This document shows, piece after piece, positions 25,330 through 34,108 of a stretch of 64,000 nt of DNA. This DNA is from Schistosoma haematobium (lineage: Eukaryota > Platyhelminthes > Trematoda > Strigeidida > Schistosomatidae). Each line of letters opens with the position of its first letter. The first letter of the stretch is position 1. A model generated the notes under the pieces. The model saw only the letters and a list, made by a program, of their open reading frames with translations. It was not told the DNA's origin and did not search any database. The translations under genes and the position numbers were made by a program. The stretch lies in NCBI RefSeq assembly GCF_000699445.3, contig NC_067196.1:23701116-23765115 (forward strand), read 5' to 3'.

Positions 25330-26460
25330 CTTAGTTGGACAATCATTAAAAACTTGGAAATACTAGACATTTATCTTTTTTCCTAATTACGAAACTCTTC
25401 AATAATGAAAATCTAAGATCGTGTAGAGGTTTCAATAGAGTTACCAACCATTTAGCTATAGTATGGTAAGGTGAGTTATACATATCTAGAATAGGTTTTA
25501 ATGGGATCCCCGGTTTGTGTACCCTTGACGATCCATACAATCTCGGCAGATAGGTTCCCACTGGTTTAATCATTTCATATAAAAACCCGACGAGATAGTG
25601 TGTAGGTCCCTGAGCTTCTTCAAAGATCTGGTAAGCTTATTCTCTGTCTTATTATTCAAATCATTCTGAAACTTTAATTTGTCATTTAAGATGGTACTCA
25701 TTTTTTCAATGTAATCACTTTTATTAAGAAGAACAACACCTGAACCTTTGTCAGGTTTTGTAATCAACAACGTCCTATCCTTGAGAAGTAGGTTAATAGC
25801 TTCCTTGTGTTTCTTCGTAAGAATGCTTTTGTAATTAAATTTATTGTTCTTATATTGGTAACAGCAGTCTACAACATTTGATTTAAAATTTTCTAATTGC
25901 TGATCAGAATTCACAACTAAATCACGTGCCTGAATATAGAGATTCTCGAACTGTATATCTGTATCGATGTGGTTACAGTTTTTAGGAGTATCACAGAATT
26001 TTAGACCTAGGGATAATACCTCTAGTTTTTCTTTATCTATTTCGACACTTGAGAAATTATTTATATACCTTTTAGAGTCGGTTGGAAATTTTCTTTCGGC
26101 TATTTGATTTTCCAGACCTTTTAGTAGCTGGATGAGTTTGTTCCCTGATCTCTGATTCATAACGTTCGTAACATAGTCCATAAAAGGTATTTTCAAATCA
26201 TCACTTAAGTCATCTGCTGCATACTTTCTGAGAAAAACATTCATCCGTATCTCGTTTATGTCTGAGTGCAAGGCGTCAAGCTGGTTTAGTGTGTGGCGTT
26301 TCAGTGTTCTTCTATAGGGGTAGACCCCGTTTCGTCTCAGTGATGTAGAGTACAGTTTAGGATAGTGACCTGACTCGATGCACCTGTTGATAAGTTCAAT
26401 AGTAGTTTTCGTTCCAGTGAACTTTACGTTATACTTCGGGAACTCATTGATCACTTTCAA
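25330..26460 (-). pseudogene. Penelope-like element, inverted N-terminal half of the polyprotein
   Basis: The minus strand encodes about 370 residues in two frames that meet at a frameshift near 25571. The first frame (26460-25570) holds the N-terminal extension and ends with LLITKPDKGSGVVLLNKSDY. The second (25573-25346) has LPRLYGSSRVHKPGIPLKPI and SPYHTIAKWL. The KPDKGxGVVxL and PRLYGxxKxHKPxxPLRPI words are the early fingers region of Penelope-like reverse transcriptases. The catalytic palm motifs, including YxDD, are missing. The protein end (25346) is distal and its start (26460) faces the C-terminal half on the other strand. This is the arrangement produced by 5' inversion during insertion. 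Confidence 0.88.
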
Positions 26461-26462
26461 CT

Positions 26463-27403
26463 CAATGGGTTCCGCAAGAGGTTCTTAGGCGATTTAATGA
26501 AGTGTATCCAGCCATTCAGCTTACATCTGAAGAAGAGAGTGATGGCCGAATGGCCTTTTTGAACGTTCTTTTGACTAAGAGGGCGGATGGATCGTTAAAA
26601 AGGAACTTAAACATAAGAAGTACATGGACTGGCAGTATACACATTTCCTGAGCTTTGTACCTCCACAGTAAAAACGAAACTTGATCAAAACCCTTAGTTA
26701 CCGTATACGCACTATATGTTCTGCTGATATAGTCGAAGAGGAGCTTAACACCTTGGATAATACTCTCAGGGAGAACGGTTACCATAGAAAGTTTATAACT
26801 AAATATATGTTCACGAAGGCGAAAATAGGCGAAATGCAAACGGTGAAGAAGAGACCCCTGTTCGTGCATCTACGATTCAGAGGGGATGCAGCTAGTGAAA
26901 TATTAACTCAGAGATTACGTAGGACAATACAAAAATCTTTTAACGCCGGAGAACGACGATTAGTGTTTTCTACGCGCCCAATGGTTACACCGAGGCTAAA
27001 AGATGAATTACCTAGAATGACCACCTCATTTTGTATTTATCAGTTCGACTGCTCCTGTGGAGCAACTTATATTGGTCGAAGTCTTAGGAATTCACATTTT
27101 TGTGCTCGTAAACACCTTCCAGCGAGGCTAAACAAAGGTTTGATGAAGAAAGTGAACAGCTCAATATTGGCCCATTTAGTACAAACCGGTCATAGTGCCA
27201 GTATAAACCAATATTTTTCAATTATTTATAAGGCCAGTAAATTTTGCCAAAACTGGTCAGACTTAAAGTCCTTCAAACGGCTGAAGCAGTTGCCATCCCC
27301 TGGAAGAAAAGGGGGCTATGCGTACAGAAGAAATTTCTTCAACCACTCCTCCTCCCCTGACCAACATCAAGGTCAATTAATCAATCGTGATCTTAGCTGT
27401 TGA
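26463..27403 (+). pseudogene. Penelope-like element, C-terminal half with GIY-YIG endonuclease
   Basis: The + strand from 26463 encodes the end of a Penelope-like reverse transcriptase: EEESDGRMAFLNVLLTKRAD, then RSTWTG, then a frameshift near 26640, then KTLSYRIRTICS. After a linker comes the GIY-YIG nuclease block, with CIYQFDCSCGATYIGRS at about 27030-27078 and an ARKHLPARL helix. The 240-residue open frame at 26681-27403 ends with TGA. GIY-YIG nucleases cut target DNA for these elements. The frameshift, an in-frame stop upstream and the missing palm show it is not functional. It lies head-to-head with the N-terminal half. Confidence 0.88.
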
Positions 27404-27489
27404 ATGACCTAATTTAACTATGACCTTCCGTAGTCAATTGTAATTGTCTTTGTTATCTTTGGAATATTAAAGATTCCCATTTTGCAAAT

Positions 27490-27615
27490 TACAACAACAC
27501 ATATAGGCGAACAATTGTTTTCAATTAGATCGTCTTCAGTGTTTACTCTAATATACATGAACATTTATACGAAAATGTCAAACCTATCAAGGCAATATGG
27601 GCCAATAATCACAAT
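27490..27615 (+). repeat. Penelope-like terminal repeat piece, inverted to 28098-28226
   Basis: About 120 bases starting ACAACACATATAGGCGAAC match the reverse complement of 28098-28226 with few differences. They follow the 3' UTR of the C-terminal half. Penelope-like elements carry such repeats (pLTRs) at their ends. Confidence 0.75.
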
Positions 27616-28097
27616 GAACTAGAATAAGTCACCACACATAATAGGTAAAAATACATGTTGATAGTAGGAAGACAGGTGTACTGATAGTAGTAAGAATAAT
27701 AAAATACGATAACAAAAGTCTTATCAATAGTTAAACGTTGGAAATAGAAGGTCAAACGTGGGTAAATAGACTTGGAATAGTCATCACAAAACATTAAAAC
27801 CATTACGTAATAAGAAGTGTGTAAACAATTAGATAGTGAAGAATACAAACGGAAAGAGGCGGAAAATTACAAACAAATAATGGATGTGAAAAGAAGGTTA
27901 ATGATAACAAAAATAGAATAAAATAAATAAATAATAACAACAAAAACTAAAAAAATCGTTAGTTACGTTATAACTGGCTATGGAAGGGATAGGGGGGTTA
28001 CGAATTTCTTCTGTACACATAAATTGGGTTTATATGTACGAATCCCTATGGCTTCAGCTATATGTAGGAGGCGGGGACGAACTCCGTTGGGAAAAGA
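27616..28097 (-). mobile_element. second Penelope-like 3' fragment, opposite strand
   Basis: On the minus strand after the repeat at 28226-28098, a short coding piece reads EAIGIRTYKPNL then CVQKK-like residues near 28050-28000, the extreme C-terminus of a Penelope-like protein. A long AT-rich 3' UTR follows, down to about 27620. It is a truncated copy lying tail-to-tail with the first. Confidence 0.6.
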
Positions 28098-28226
28098 TGG
28101 AGGTAATTATTGACCCATATTGCCTTGATTGGTTTAACATTTTCGTATAAATATTCATGTATATTAGAGTAAACACTGAAGACGATCTAATTGAAAACAA
28201 TTGTTCGTTTATATGTGTTGTTCTGT
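28098..28226 (-). repeat. Penelope-like terminal repeat piece
   Basis: Inverted partner of 27490-27615. On the minus strand it contains CACUGAAGACG followed by GAAAAC, a degenerate hammerhead-like core (see findings). Confidence 0.7.
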
Positions 28227-28680
28227 TATCTTTATTCATAAATATTTGTATTATTATTATTCGTATTATTGGTTAAACATCATTATTAATCTCCCTTATA
28301 CATGATTCATTCACTTCACATTCATCCCTCCTTATTACTTCTTACTAATTCGATCGACTTGTAATTGCACTATTATTTCTCTCTCACCCTATTTGACCCA
28401 TATTTATTCTGATATTGGATCTTAAAATTTCACTTAACACATACGCAGATTCAAGTTAACATTCTGTATGAGTCATGTCAAAATCAACAGTTTTATTGTA
28501 TTATGTTTATCACAATCCCCAATTCAAATGCTTTAAACGATGTACTTTGCCCTTAACCTGGCCATTTTTCGAATTATTAATTTGGATATATAACTGTAGA
28601 ACCTGAAGAGAATTTATCGAAAAGAATATTCTTCGTTCAAATACTAGTGTTTTAATATGATGGGGATCTTTGAACGAATA
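28227..28680. other. AT-rich intergenic stretch
   Basis: I see no gene or recognisable repeat. Confidence 0.5.
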
Positions 28681-28692
28681 AATAAATATAAG

Positions 28693-28955
28693 TTTAGTAG
28701 TTGAGATCATGAGTCAGTTGAAGCTAGACCACCGTGGAAAACCTGGAAGCAGTGGATGGCTGTTTCGTCCTATTGTTGGACTCCTCAGTAGTGCGCACCC
28801 ATGACCCACGACTTCAACTAATCCACAAGGAATCCCACAATAGAACGAAACGGCCGTCCACTGCTTCCAGGTTTTCCACGGTGGTCTAGTTTCAATTGAC
28901 TCATGATCTAAACTACTGAAATTACTAAAATCTTCACCAAACCCCTTCTGATACA
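28693..28955 (+). mobile_element. hammerhead SINE, foldback composite copy
   Basis: The left arm (28693-28829) is a minus-oriented copy with the ribozyme block at 28750-28796, an internal deletion and a trace of leader. The right arm (28830-28955) is a plus-oriented copy from GGAATCCCACAATAG to the family end CCCCTTCTGAT. The 12 bases AAATAAATATAA stand directly outside both ends (28681-28692 and 28956-28967). The left ribozyme keeps CUGAGGAG, GUCC/GGAC and GAAAC, but its helix I and helix III pairing is damaged. Confidence 0.85.
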
Positions 28956-28967
28956 AATAAATATAAA

Positions 28968-29624
28968 TCAATTCAAATTCATGTCATTCAATTAGAAAAG
29001 ATTGTCAATAAAATGTTATTCTAAAATAAAAAATAGAAAATTTAGAGTTATGCTCTTTTCCAATGTTTCTTTTTATTCTTGTCCACTCTCATTACTACCA
29101 TTAACCATTCAAAAGAAGAAAAGAATTAAATAAATAAATACACCTGCATCTTTATTAATACATTCATTTATTAATTTTTTTTTCAAAAAAGAAATTTGCA
29201 TAGGCGCCAAATTAAATTTTATTTGTATTTGTATTCATTGAACCATATGGAGACAATTAAAACAAAATATGTAAAATGAAAAAAGAAAAGAAAAGAAAGA
29301 TTCATGACAAATGAATTTTTAAATTATTTAAATTGTACTATCAAATAAATTAACATCTGCTTGATATTTAGATTCACGGAAGTGAAAAAACAAACAAACA
29401 AGAAGATTTCATTTTTTTGAAATATTCCATAGAAAATAACTATCCCGAAATGAATGATCTTACATTATGGTATTTATTTGGGGAGACTGAGAATTCTTTT
29501 AAAAAAAAATATTCAAAAGACTGAAAACCACTTTGTTTGGTAGTTAGAATCCAATTGAAATGTTTTATAAATTAGAAAAATGGAAGATTATGTATTGTAA
29601 TGTAATTAAATAATTACTTATTTT
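28968..29624. other. AT-rich intergenic stretch
   Basis: I see no gene or recognisable repeat. Confidence 0.5.
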
Positions 29625-29978
29625 CAGAAGGGGTTTGTGGAGATTTTAGAAATTTCACAGATTGAAATCATTAGTCGATTGAACCTAGACCACCATGGAA
29701 AACCTGGAAGCACTGGACGGCCGTTTCGTCCTAGTATGGGACTTCTCAGCAGTACACATCCACGATCCCACACCTCGAGAGATTCGAACCCAGGACCTAC
29801 CAGTCCCGCGCCAGGCGCCTAACCAACCAGACCACTGAGCCGGCATCTAACGGTGTTAATGTCTAACTTCAACCAATCCACGAAGTTGCGCCACCATATA
29901 CCATTGTCTTCAGTGAGCTGATATCTCACAACAGACCTGGTTGTACTCCACTGGTAACGGCTTCTCGCTAGAACTCTA
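29625..29978 (-). mobile_element. hammerhead SINE, near-complete young copy
   Basis: Minus-strand copy running from the family end (CAGAAGGGG in + sense) through the ribozyme, B box (29781-29790), A box (29832-29843) and most of the leader. It appears identical, or almost so, to the reverse complement of 32018-32359 over about 340 bases. It shares with it an unusual tRNA-like segment (GGCGCCTGGCGCGGGAC) that no other copy here has. A 61-codon open frame in it is a by-product and not a gene. Confidence 0.92.
29710..29755 (-). ncRNA. type I hammerhead ribozyme motif, G8-to-A
   Basis: The minus strand has helix I (CAGUGC with GUACUG), helix II GUCC/GGAC, GAAAC and cleavage triplet GUC. The core reads CUGAGAAG instead of CUGANGAG. 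The changed base is G8, which pairs with C3 and whose 2'-hydroxyl takes part in catalysis, so loss of activity is expected. Confidence 0.85.
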
Positions 29979-30379
29979 ATAAATTTATCATTGTTTCCAA
30001 AACTCTAACACCATCTAGAAACTTAGAAATATTCTTGATTTCTATACATAAACTGTATATAAATTAAAGTTTCTATTCATATTTACTGTCATCTCACTAA
30101 AGTTTGTGACACTAGTGTAAACATATTCTGGGGGACTAGTAAGCTGTCAGAAAGCCATTACCAAGTATCTAAGTACCAGATATATTAATAATTTGGTTAG
30201 TTTATTTCAAAATTTTCACATAAAAGTTTTTTTTAACTTTCGGCCATGAACTATATGATTAAATAATGCTTAACTCATAGCAGATTACAAATTTGTAACA
30301 AAATCATTTTATATGGTAAACTGAACATTTTAACAAGTCAATTGGTTGGTTACTGAATTCATTGATGTACGAATGATGC

Positions 30380-30414
<35 letters not shown>

Positions 30415-30442
30415 TTGTTCAATGTACATTTACATATCATAA
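29979..30442. other. AT-rich intergenic stretch
   Basis: No gene seen. A (TA)n tract lies at 30383-30412. Confidence 0.5.
30383..30412. repeat. (TA)n microsatellite
   Basis: About 30 bases of uninterrupted alternating TA. Confidence 0.9.
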
Positions 30443-30845
30443 AGAGCGGCCTGCTTGAGCTTCTGGGCTACCTGTTCCTGCCATCCAGATATTTCAACAA
30501 ATCTATTTTTGTTTGTTTTAAAATATCATTATGTTTATTAATCGCATGACCTATTCTGCTGCGTTTCTGAAATGTGTACAACCTTTCGTTGTCAGAGTTA
30601 CAAAAAACTCAATAAGAGACAATGTGGTTGCTGCCAATATACAGCGAAAAGAATGCACATTATTCAGATGTTCATTTACTGAACTGCTAACATCTAACTG
30701 GCGATCACTCAATATGTATCGCCAGGACCGACCAAGAAGAAAGAAACGGGAACTTGTTGAAATACTTTACGCTGAGAATTCTATATTGTATCAAAATATA
30801 ATATTGAATAAAGCTAATAATAATAATAATATAATATCCTATTAC
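30443..30845 (+). mobile_element. (AAT)n-tailed retroelement-like repeat, copy 2
   Basis: Homolog of 17605-18005 with its reading frame still open. From 30531 it encodes 111 residues including ELLTSNWRSLNMYRQDRPRR and KKRELVEILYAENSILYQ, running into the (AAT)n tail as poly-asparagine. AATAAAGC precedes the tail. The open frame may be the C-terminus of a retroelement protein, but I do not recognise its family. Confidence 0.6.
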
Positions 30846-31349
30846 TTACTACTTTTATTGGTTTGATACAATAAGTTTGATGTATACCACACTTCGTTAT
30901 GAAAAAGAAAGAACAAAGAGAAAACGAATATTACCATGGGAAATAAAATATTTGAAACGAGAATGATATTTAAGCTAAAAGATAGAAATAAAAAAATTTT
31001 ATTTAGAAAATAAGTCATGTATACATAATTACATAACTAAATATCTCGTCGTATTTAAAATGTAGTGAAAGTCGGTATTATCATTATTATTTTTCTGTTT
31101 GATATTTTTTTCTGTTTCACATTAGATAACAGAGAACCTAAAGTTATAAGTTTGATTAATTGAATAATTGATAACTTAAATGTTCAGACATAATGAATAA
31201 AATAGTTTACAGCAAACAGTTATTCAATGTAAATGGAATACACCCATTAAGACATTAAATAAGAACTAATCCTTCTTATTTAAAGTTATTCAATGTTTGT
31301 AGAAACTTAAAGTTTTATTGAATAATTCACAATGTATAGTACAATATAT
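30846..31349. other. AT-rich intergenic stretch
   Basis: I see no gene or recognisable repeat. Confidence 0.5.
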
Positions 31350-31655
31350 ACAAACCCCATCCCAGTGGAGGAAGAAATCAGGAAGAAGCGTTGGAAGTGG
31401 ATAGGACACACATTGAGGAAAGCACCGAACTGCGTCACAAGACAAGCCTTCACATGGAATCCTGCAGGCCAAAGGAAAAGAGGAAGACCAAAGAACACAT
31501 TACGCCGAGAAATGGAGACAGACATGAGAAAAATGAACAAGAATTGGATGGAACTAGAAAGGAAGGTCCAGGACAGAGTAGGTTGTAGAATGTTGGTCCG
31601 CAGCCTATGCTCCATTGGAAGTAACAGGAGTAAGTAAGTAAGTAAGTAAGTAAGT
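31350..31655 (+). mobile_element. RTE-like retrotransposon 3' end, (AAGT)n-tailed family
   Basis: Encodes the C-terminal block [39 protein letters not shown] and [14 protein letters not shown]. After SNRSK it runs straight into an (AGTA)n tail at 31630-31655. The frame is open throughout, so this is a fairly young 5'-truncated insertion. The reverse transcriptase domain is missing. Confidence 0.82.
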
Positions 31656-31859
31656 GCAATACATAAAATTAAATCCTATCTATGTCTGATGCTCCTTTAA
31701 ATTGAAGCTAAATTTACTTATAATACTATGTTTATTAACTTCATCATGAACTTTTCTGAAATCCTCACGAAAACCAAACATTTTAAAACTGAGAAAGTAT
31801 TTCTTTGTTGTTGATAAAGCTGAATGTGGAATTTACTATTATTATTGTTTGTGGGAGAG
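31656..31859. other. short AT-rich spacer
   Basis: Nothing recognisable. Confidence 0.5.
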
Positions 31860-31871
31860 GATAAACTAATT

Positions 31872-32359
31872 TTCACAGATTGAAATCATAAGTCAGTTGA
31901 AGCTAGACCACCATTGAAAACCTGGAAAATTTCTAAAAATCTCCACGAACCCCTTCTGATAATAATCATCTGCTCACTAGTGACTGACTTCAAGAGATAC
32001 TCCTGGAGTTCTAGTGGGAAGCCGTTACCAGTGGAGTACAACCAGGTCTGTTGTGAGATATCAGCTCACTGAAGACAATGGTATATGGTGGCGCAACTTC
32101 GTGGATTGGTTGAAGTTAGACATTAACACCGTTAGATGCCGGCTCAGTGGTCTGGTTGGTTAGGCGCCTGGCGCGGGACTGGTAGGTCCTGGGTTCGAAT
32201 CTCTCGAGGTGTGGGATCGTGGATGTGTACTGCTGAGAAGTCCCATACTAGGACGAAACGGCCGTCCAGTGCTTCCAGGTTTTCCATGGTGGTCTAGGTT
32301 CAATCGACTAATGATTTCAATCTGTGAAATTTCTAAAATCTCCACAAACCCCTTCTGAT
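31872..32359 (+). mobile_element. hammerhead SINE, composite dimeric copy with 5' inversion
   Basis: Three parts are visible. At 31872-31925 the SINE tail region lies in reverse. At 31926-31960 the end of one unit (AAATTTCT to CCCCTTCTGAT) lies forward. At 31961-32359 there is a complete 399-base unit: leader, A box (CGGCTCAGTGG), B box GGTTCGAATCT, ribozyme, and tail ending CCCCTTCTGAT. The 12 bases GATAAACTAATT occur immediately outside both ends (31860-31871 and 32360-32371), so the whole is one insertion. This is the best reference copy of the family in the window. Confidence 0.93.
32227..32272 (+). ncRNA. type I hammerhead ribozyme motif, G8-to-A
   Basis: GUACUG, CUGAGAAG (32233-32240), GUCC with GGAC around a 7-base loop, GAAAC, GGCC, cleavage triplet GUC ending at 32266, then CAGUGC. 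Everything fits a type I hammerhead with a very short helix III except the core G8-to-A change. Confidence 0.85.
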
Positions 32360-32371
32360 GATAAACTAATT

Positions 32372-33075
32372 GTCTAAGATTATTTTCACTGAACCAACTT
32401 AGCCCGACTCCTGACCAGCTTTTGCTTACAGTTCAGTCGATAAGATTGTTTTATGTGAAAAGGCTATAATAATAGTAGTATTACCGCGAATTTTTGAACC
32501 CTGTAGTTTTACAATTTTTATATTAAAAAAAAGAATGATGAGAATCAAGATAAAATACTTTCTATTCACTATACCATTTCATTTTTACCTGCTGTAACAA
32601 AAGGTCACCTAATCTTATATAACCGAGTTTTTATTTATATGCAAGACATTGCAAATTAATTTTCTCAGACTAATGATGTAAACAATATGGTTTAAAAACA
32701 AACCTACAGAAAAATAAATCTAAATCCTACCATTAAATTTGTTATAAAAACAAACAAACAAGCAAACATGTACTTGTGATTCATTAGATGAAAGCACAAT
32801 TTTCTATCAGATCTTGTTTATTTCAATTAGACATAATTCATATCAAGTTCATTGTACTTTTATGATTACCATAGTTAATTCAGCAAAAATGTAATTGGTT
32901 TTTTTTATTTATTAAATTGATAATGTTTATCATCATTCGGTTTTTGTTTGTTTGTTGTTGAAATATTTAAAGTAAGATGACTGACAAGTTCAGTTAATCG
33001 AATTGATGTTATTTATAGATCTACGAATGACTTATTTGTCTATAAAGATTACCTATATTTATAATATTAACTTAT
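32372..33075. other. AT-rich intergenic stretch
   Basis: I see no gene or recognisable repeat. Confidence 0.5.
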
Positions 33076-33085
33076 GTTTATTTTC

Positions 33086-33224
33086 AGCAGGGGTTTTGGG
33101 GAGATTTTAGAAATGTCACTGATTGAAATCATGAGTCAATTAAAGCTAGGCCACCATGGAAAACCTGGAAGCACTGGACGGCCGTTTCGTCCTGTTGTTG
33201 GACTCCTCAGCAGTGCGCATCCAC
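33086..33224 (-). mobile_element. hammerhead SINE, short 5'-truncated copy
   Basis: Minus-strand copy of about 139 bases from GTGGATGCGC to the family tail end, lacking both promoter boxes. GTTTATTTTC at 33076-33085 and GTTTATTTAC at 33225-33234 are a probable target-site duplication with one difference. Confidence 0.9.
33171..33216 (-). ncRNA. type I hammerhead ribozyme, intact core
   Basis: The minus strand reads GCACUG, then CUGAGGA, GUCC, a 7-base loop, GGAC and GAAAC. GGCC, cleavage triplet GUC and CAGUGC follow. Helix I has 6 perfect pairs and helix II has 4. Helix III has 2-3 pairs, as is usual for the schistosome ribozymes, which often work as dimers. All conserved core residues are present. 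It has no promoter of its own. Confidence 0.9.
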
Positions 33225-33570
33225 GTTTATTTACTAATTGAAACAATTTAATACTTAATTTAAGAATACAGTAAGGTATATTTTATGTCTTGTTACTTTT
33301 GTTCAATAAATGAAAACCTTTGACAATGTTAATCGAATAAGAATATAACTATGTGATATTTGAACTATGAAGATATAGAGCTATGTGTATTTATAATGAT
33401 CAATTTGTTTGACAGATTATATGTGCTTCCATAAGAAATTTGTATAAACGGATAATGGCTATATAAAAAAATATTTTTAGTAGTGAAGTGAAAATTTTAC
33501 ACATCCCAACTACTGACAGTTCATATAATGAGAGTTAATTTTATACACATAGTTCCCTTTATTATTTCAA

Positions 33571-33756
33571 AGAGAGCAAGAACAAAGATTGATGCAGAAT
33601 AATATGAATTTACTTTATTACCTGGGTGATTAAGGATCACCCTCTTATGTATAAGTATGTCAATATTTTAGGTTGTAAGCAGATGATGAGAACCTAACGA
33701 AATAAAATGAATTCACATTATTCTGCACCAATCTTTGTTCTTGATCTCTTTAAAAT
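33571..33756. repeat. foldback inverted repeat
   Basis: Arms of about 50 bases (33571-33620 and 33706-33755) are near-complementary inverted copies centred on CAAGAACAAAGATTG and its complement, with about 85 bases between. It could be a small foldback element; no family was recognised. Confidence 0.75.
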
Positions 33757-33899
33757 GAGAATCAATTTATTAAGAACGTATTAACTTGTAATCTTCTGTC
33801 AGCTTAAATAATTATGTAGATATTCATCTCTGTTTCTTATTAGACCAATTCATTGTAAAGTGAATTAAAGCTAGTTATCTACAAAAAAGAAACTGTTTA

Positions 33900-34108
33900 C
33901 GATCGCTGGACGGGACTCCTCAGCAGTGCGAATCCACGATCCCATCTCACGAGAGTCGAATCCAGGACCTATCAGTCTAGCGCGCAAACACTTAACCTTT
34001 AGACCAGTGAGCCGGTCAGCATCCAATGGTATTAATGTCTAACTTCAACTAATCCATGAAATTGAGCGACACATCCATCATTGTCTTCAGTGAGTTACTA
34101 TGTCACTA
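33900..34108 (-). mobile_element. hammerhead SINE, internally deleted copy
   Basis: Minus-strand copy with leader, A box and B box. The deletion between CTGGACG and GGACTCCTCAG removes helix II and the GAAA box, so the ribozyme is lost. Confidence 0.8.

Noticed and set aside
29637..29822. 61-codon frame repeated exactly on the opposite strand at 32160-32345
   Set aside because: Both are the hammerhead SINE read in the antisense frame. The identity reflects repeat copies, not a conserved protein.
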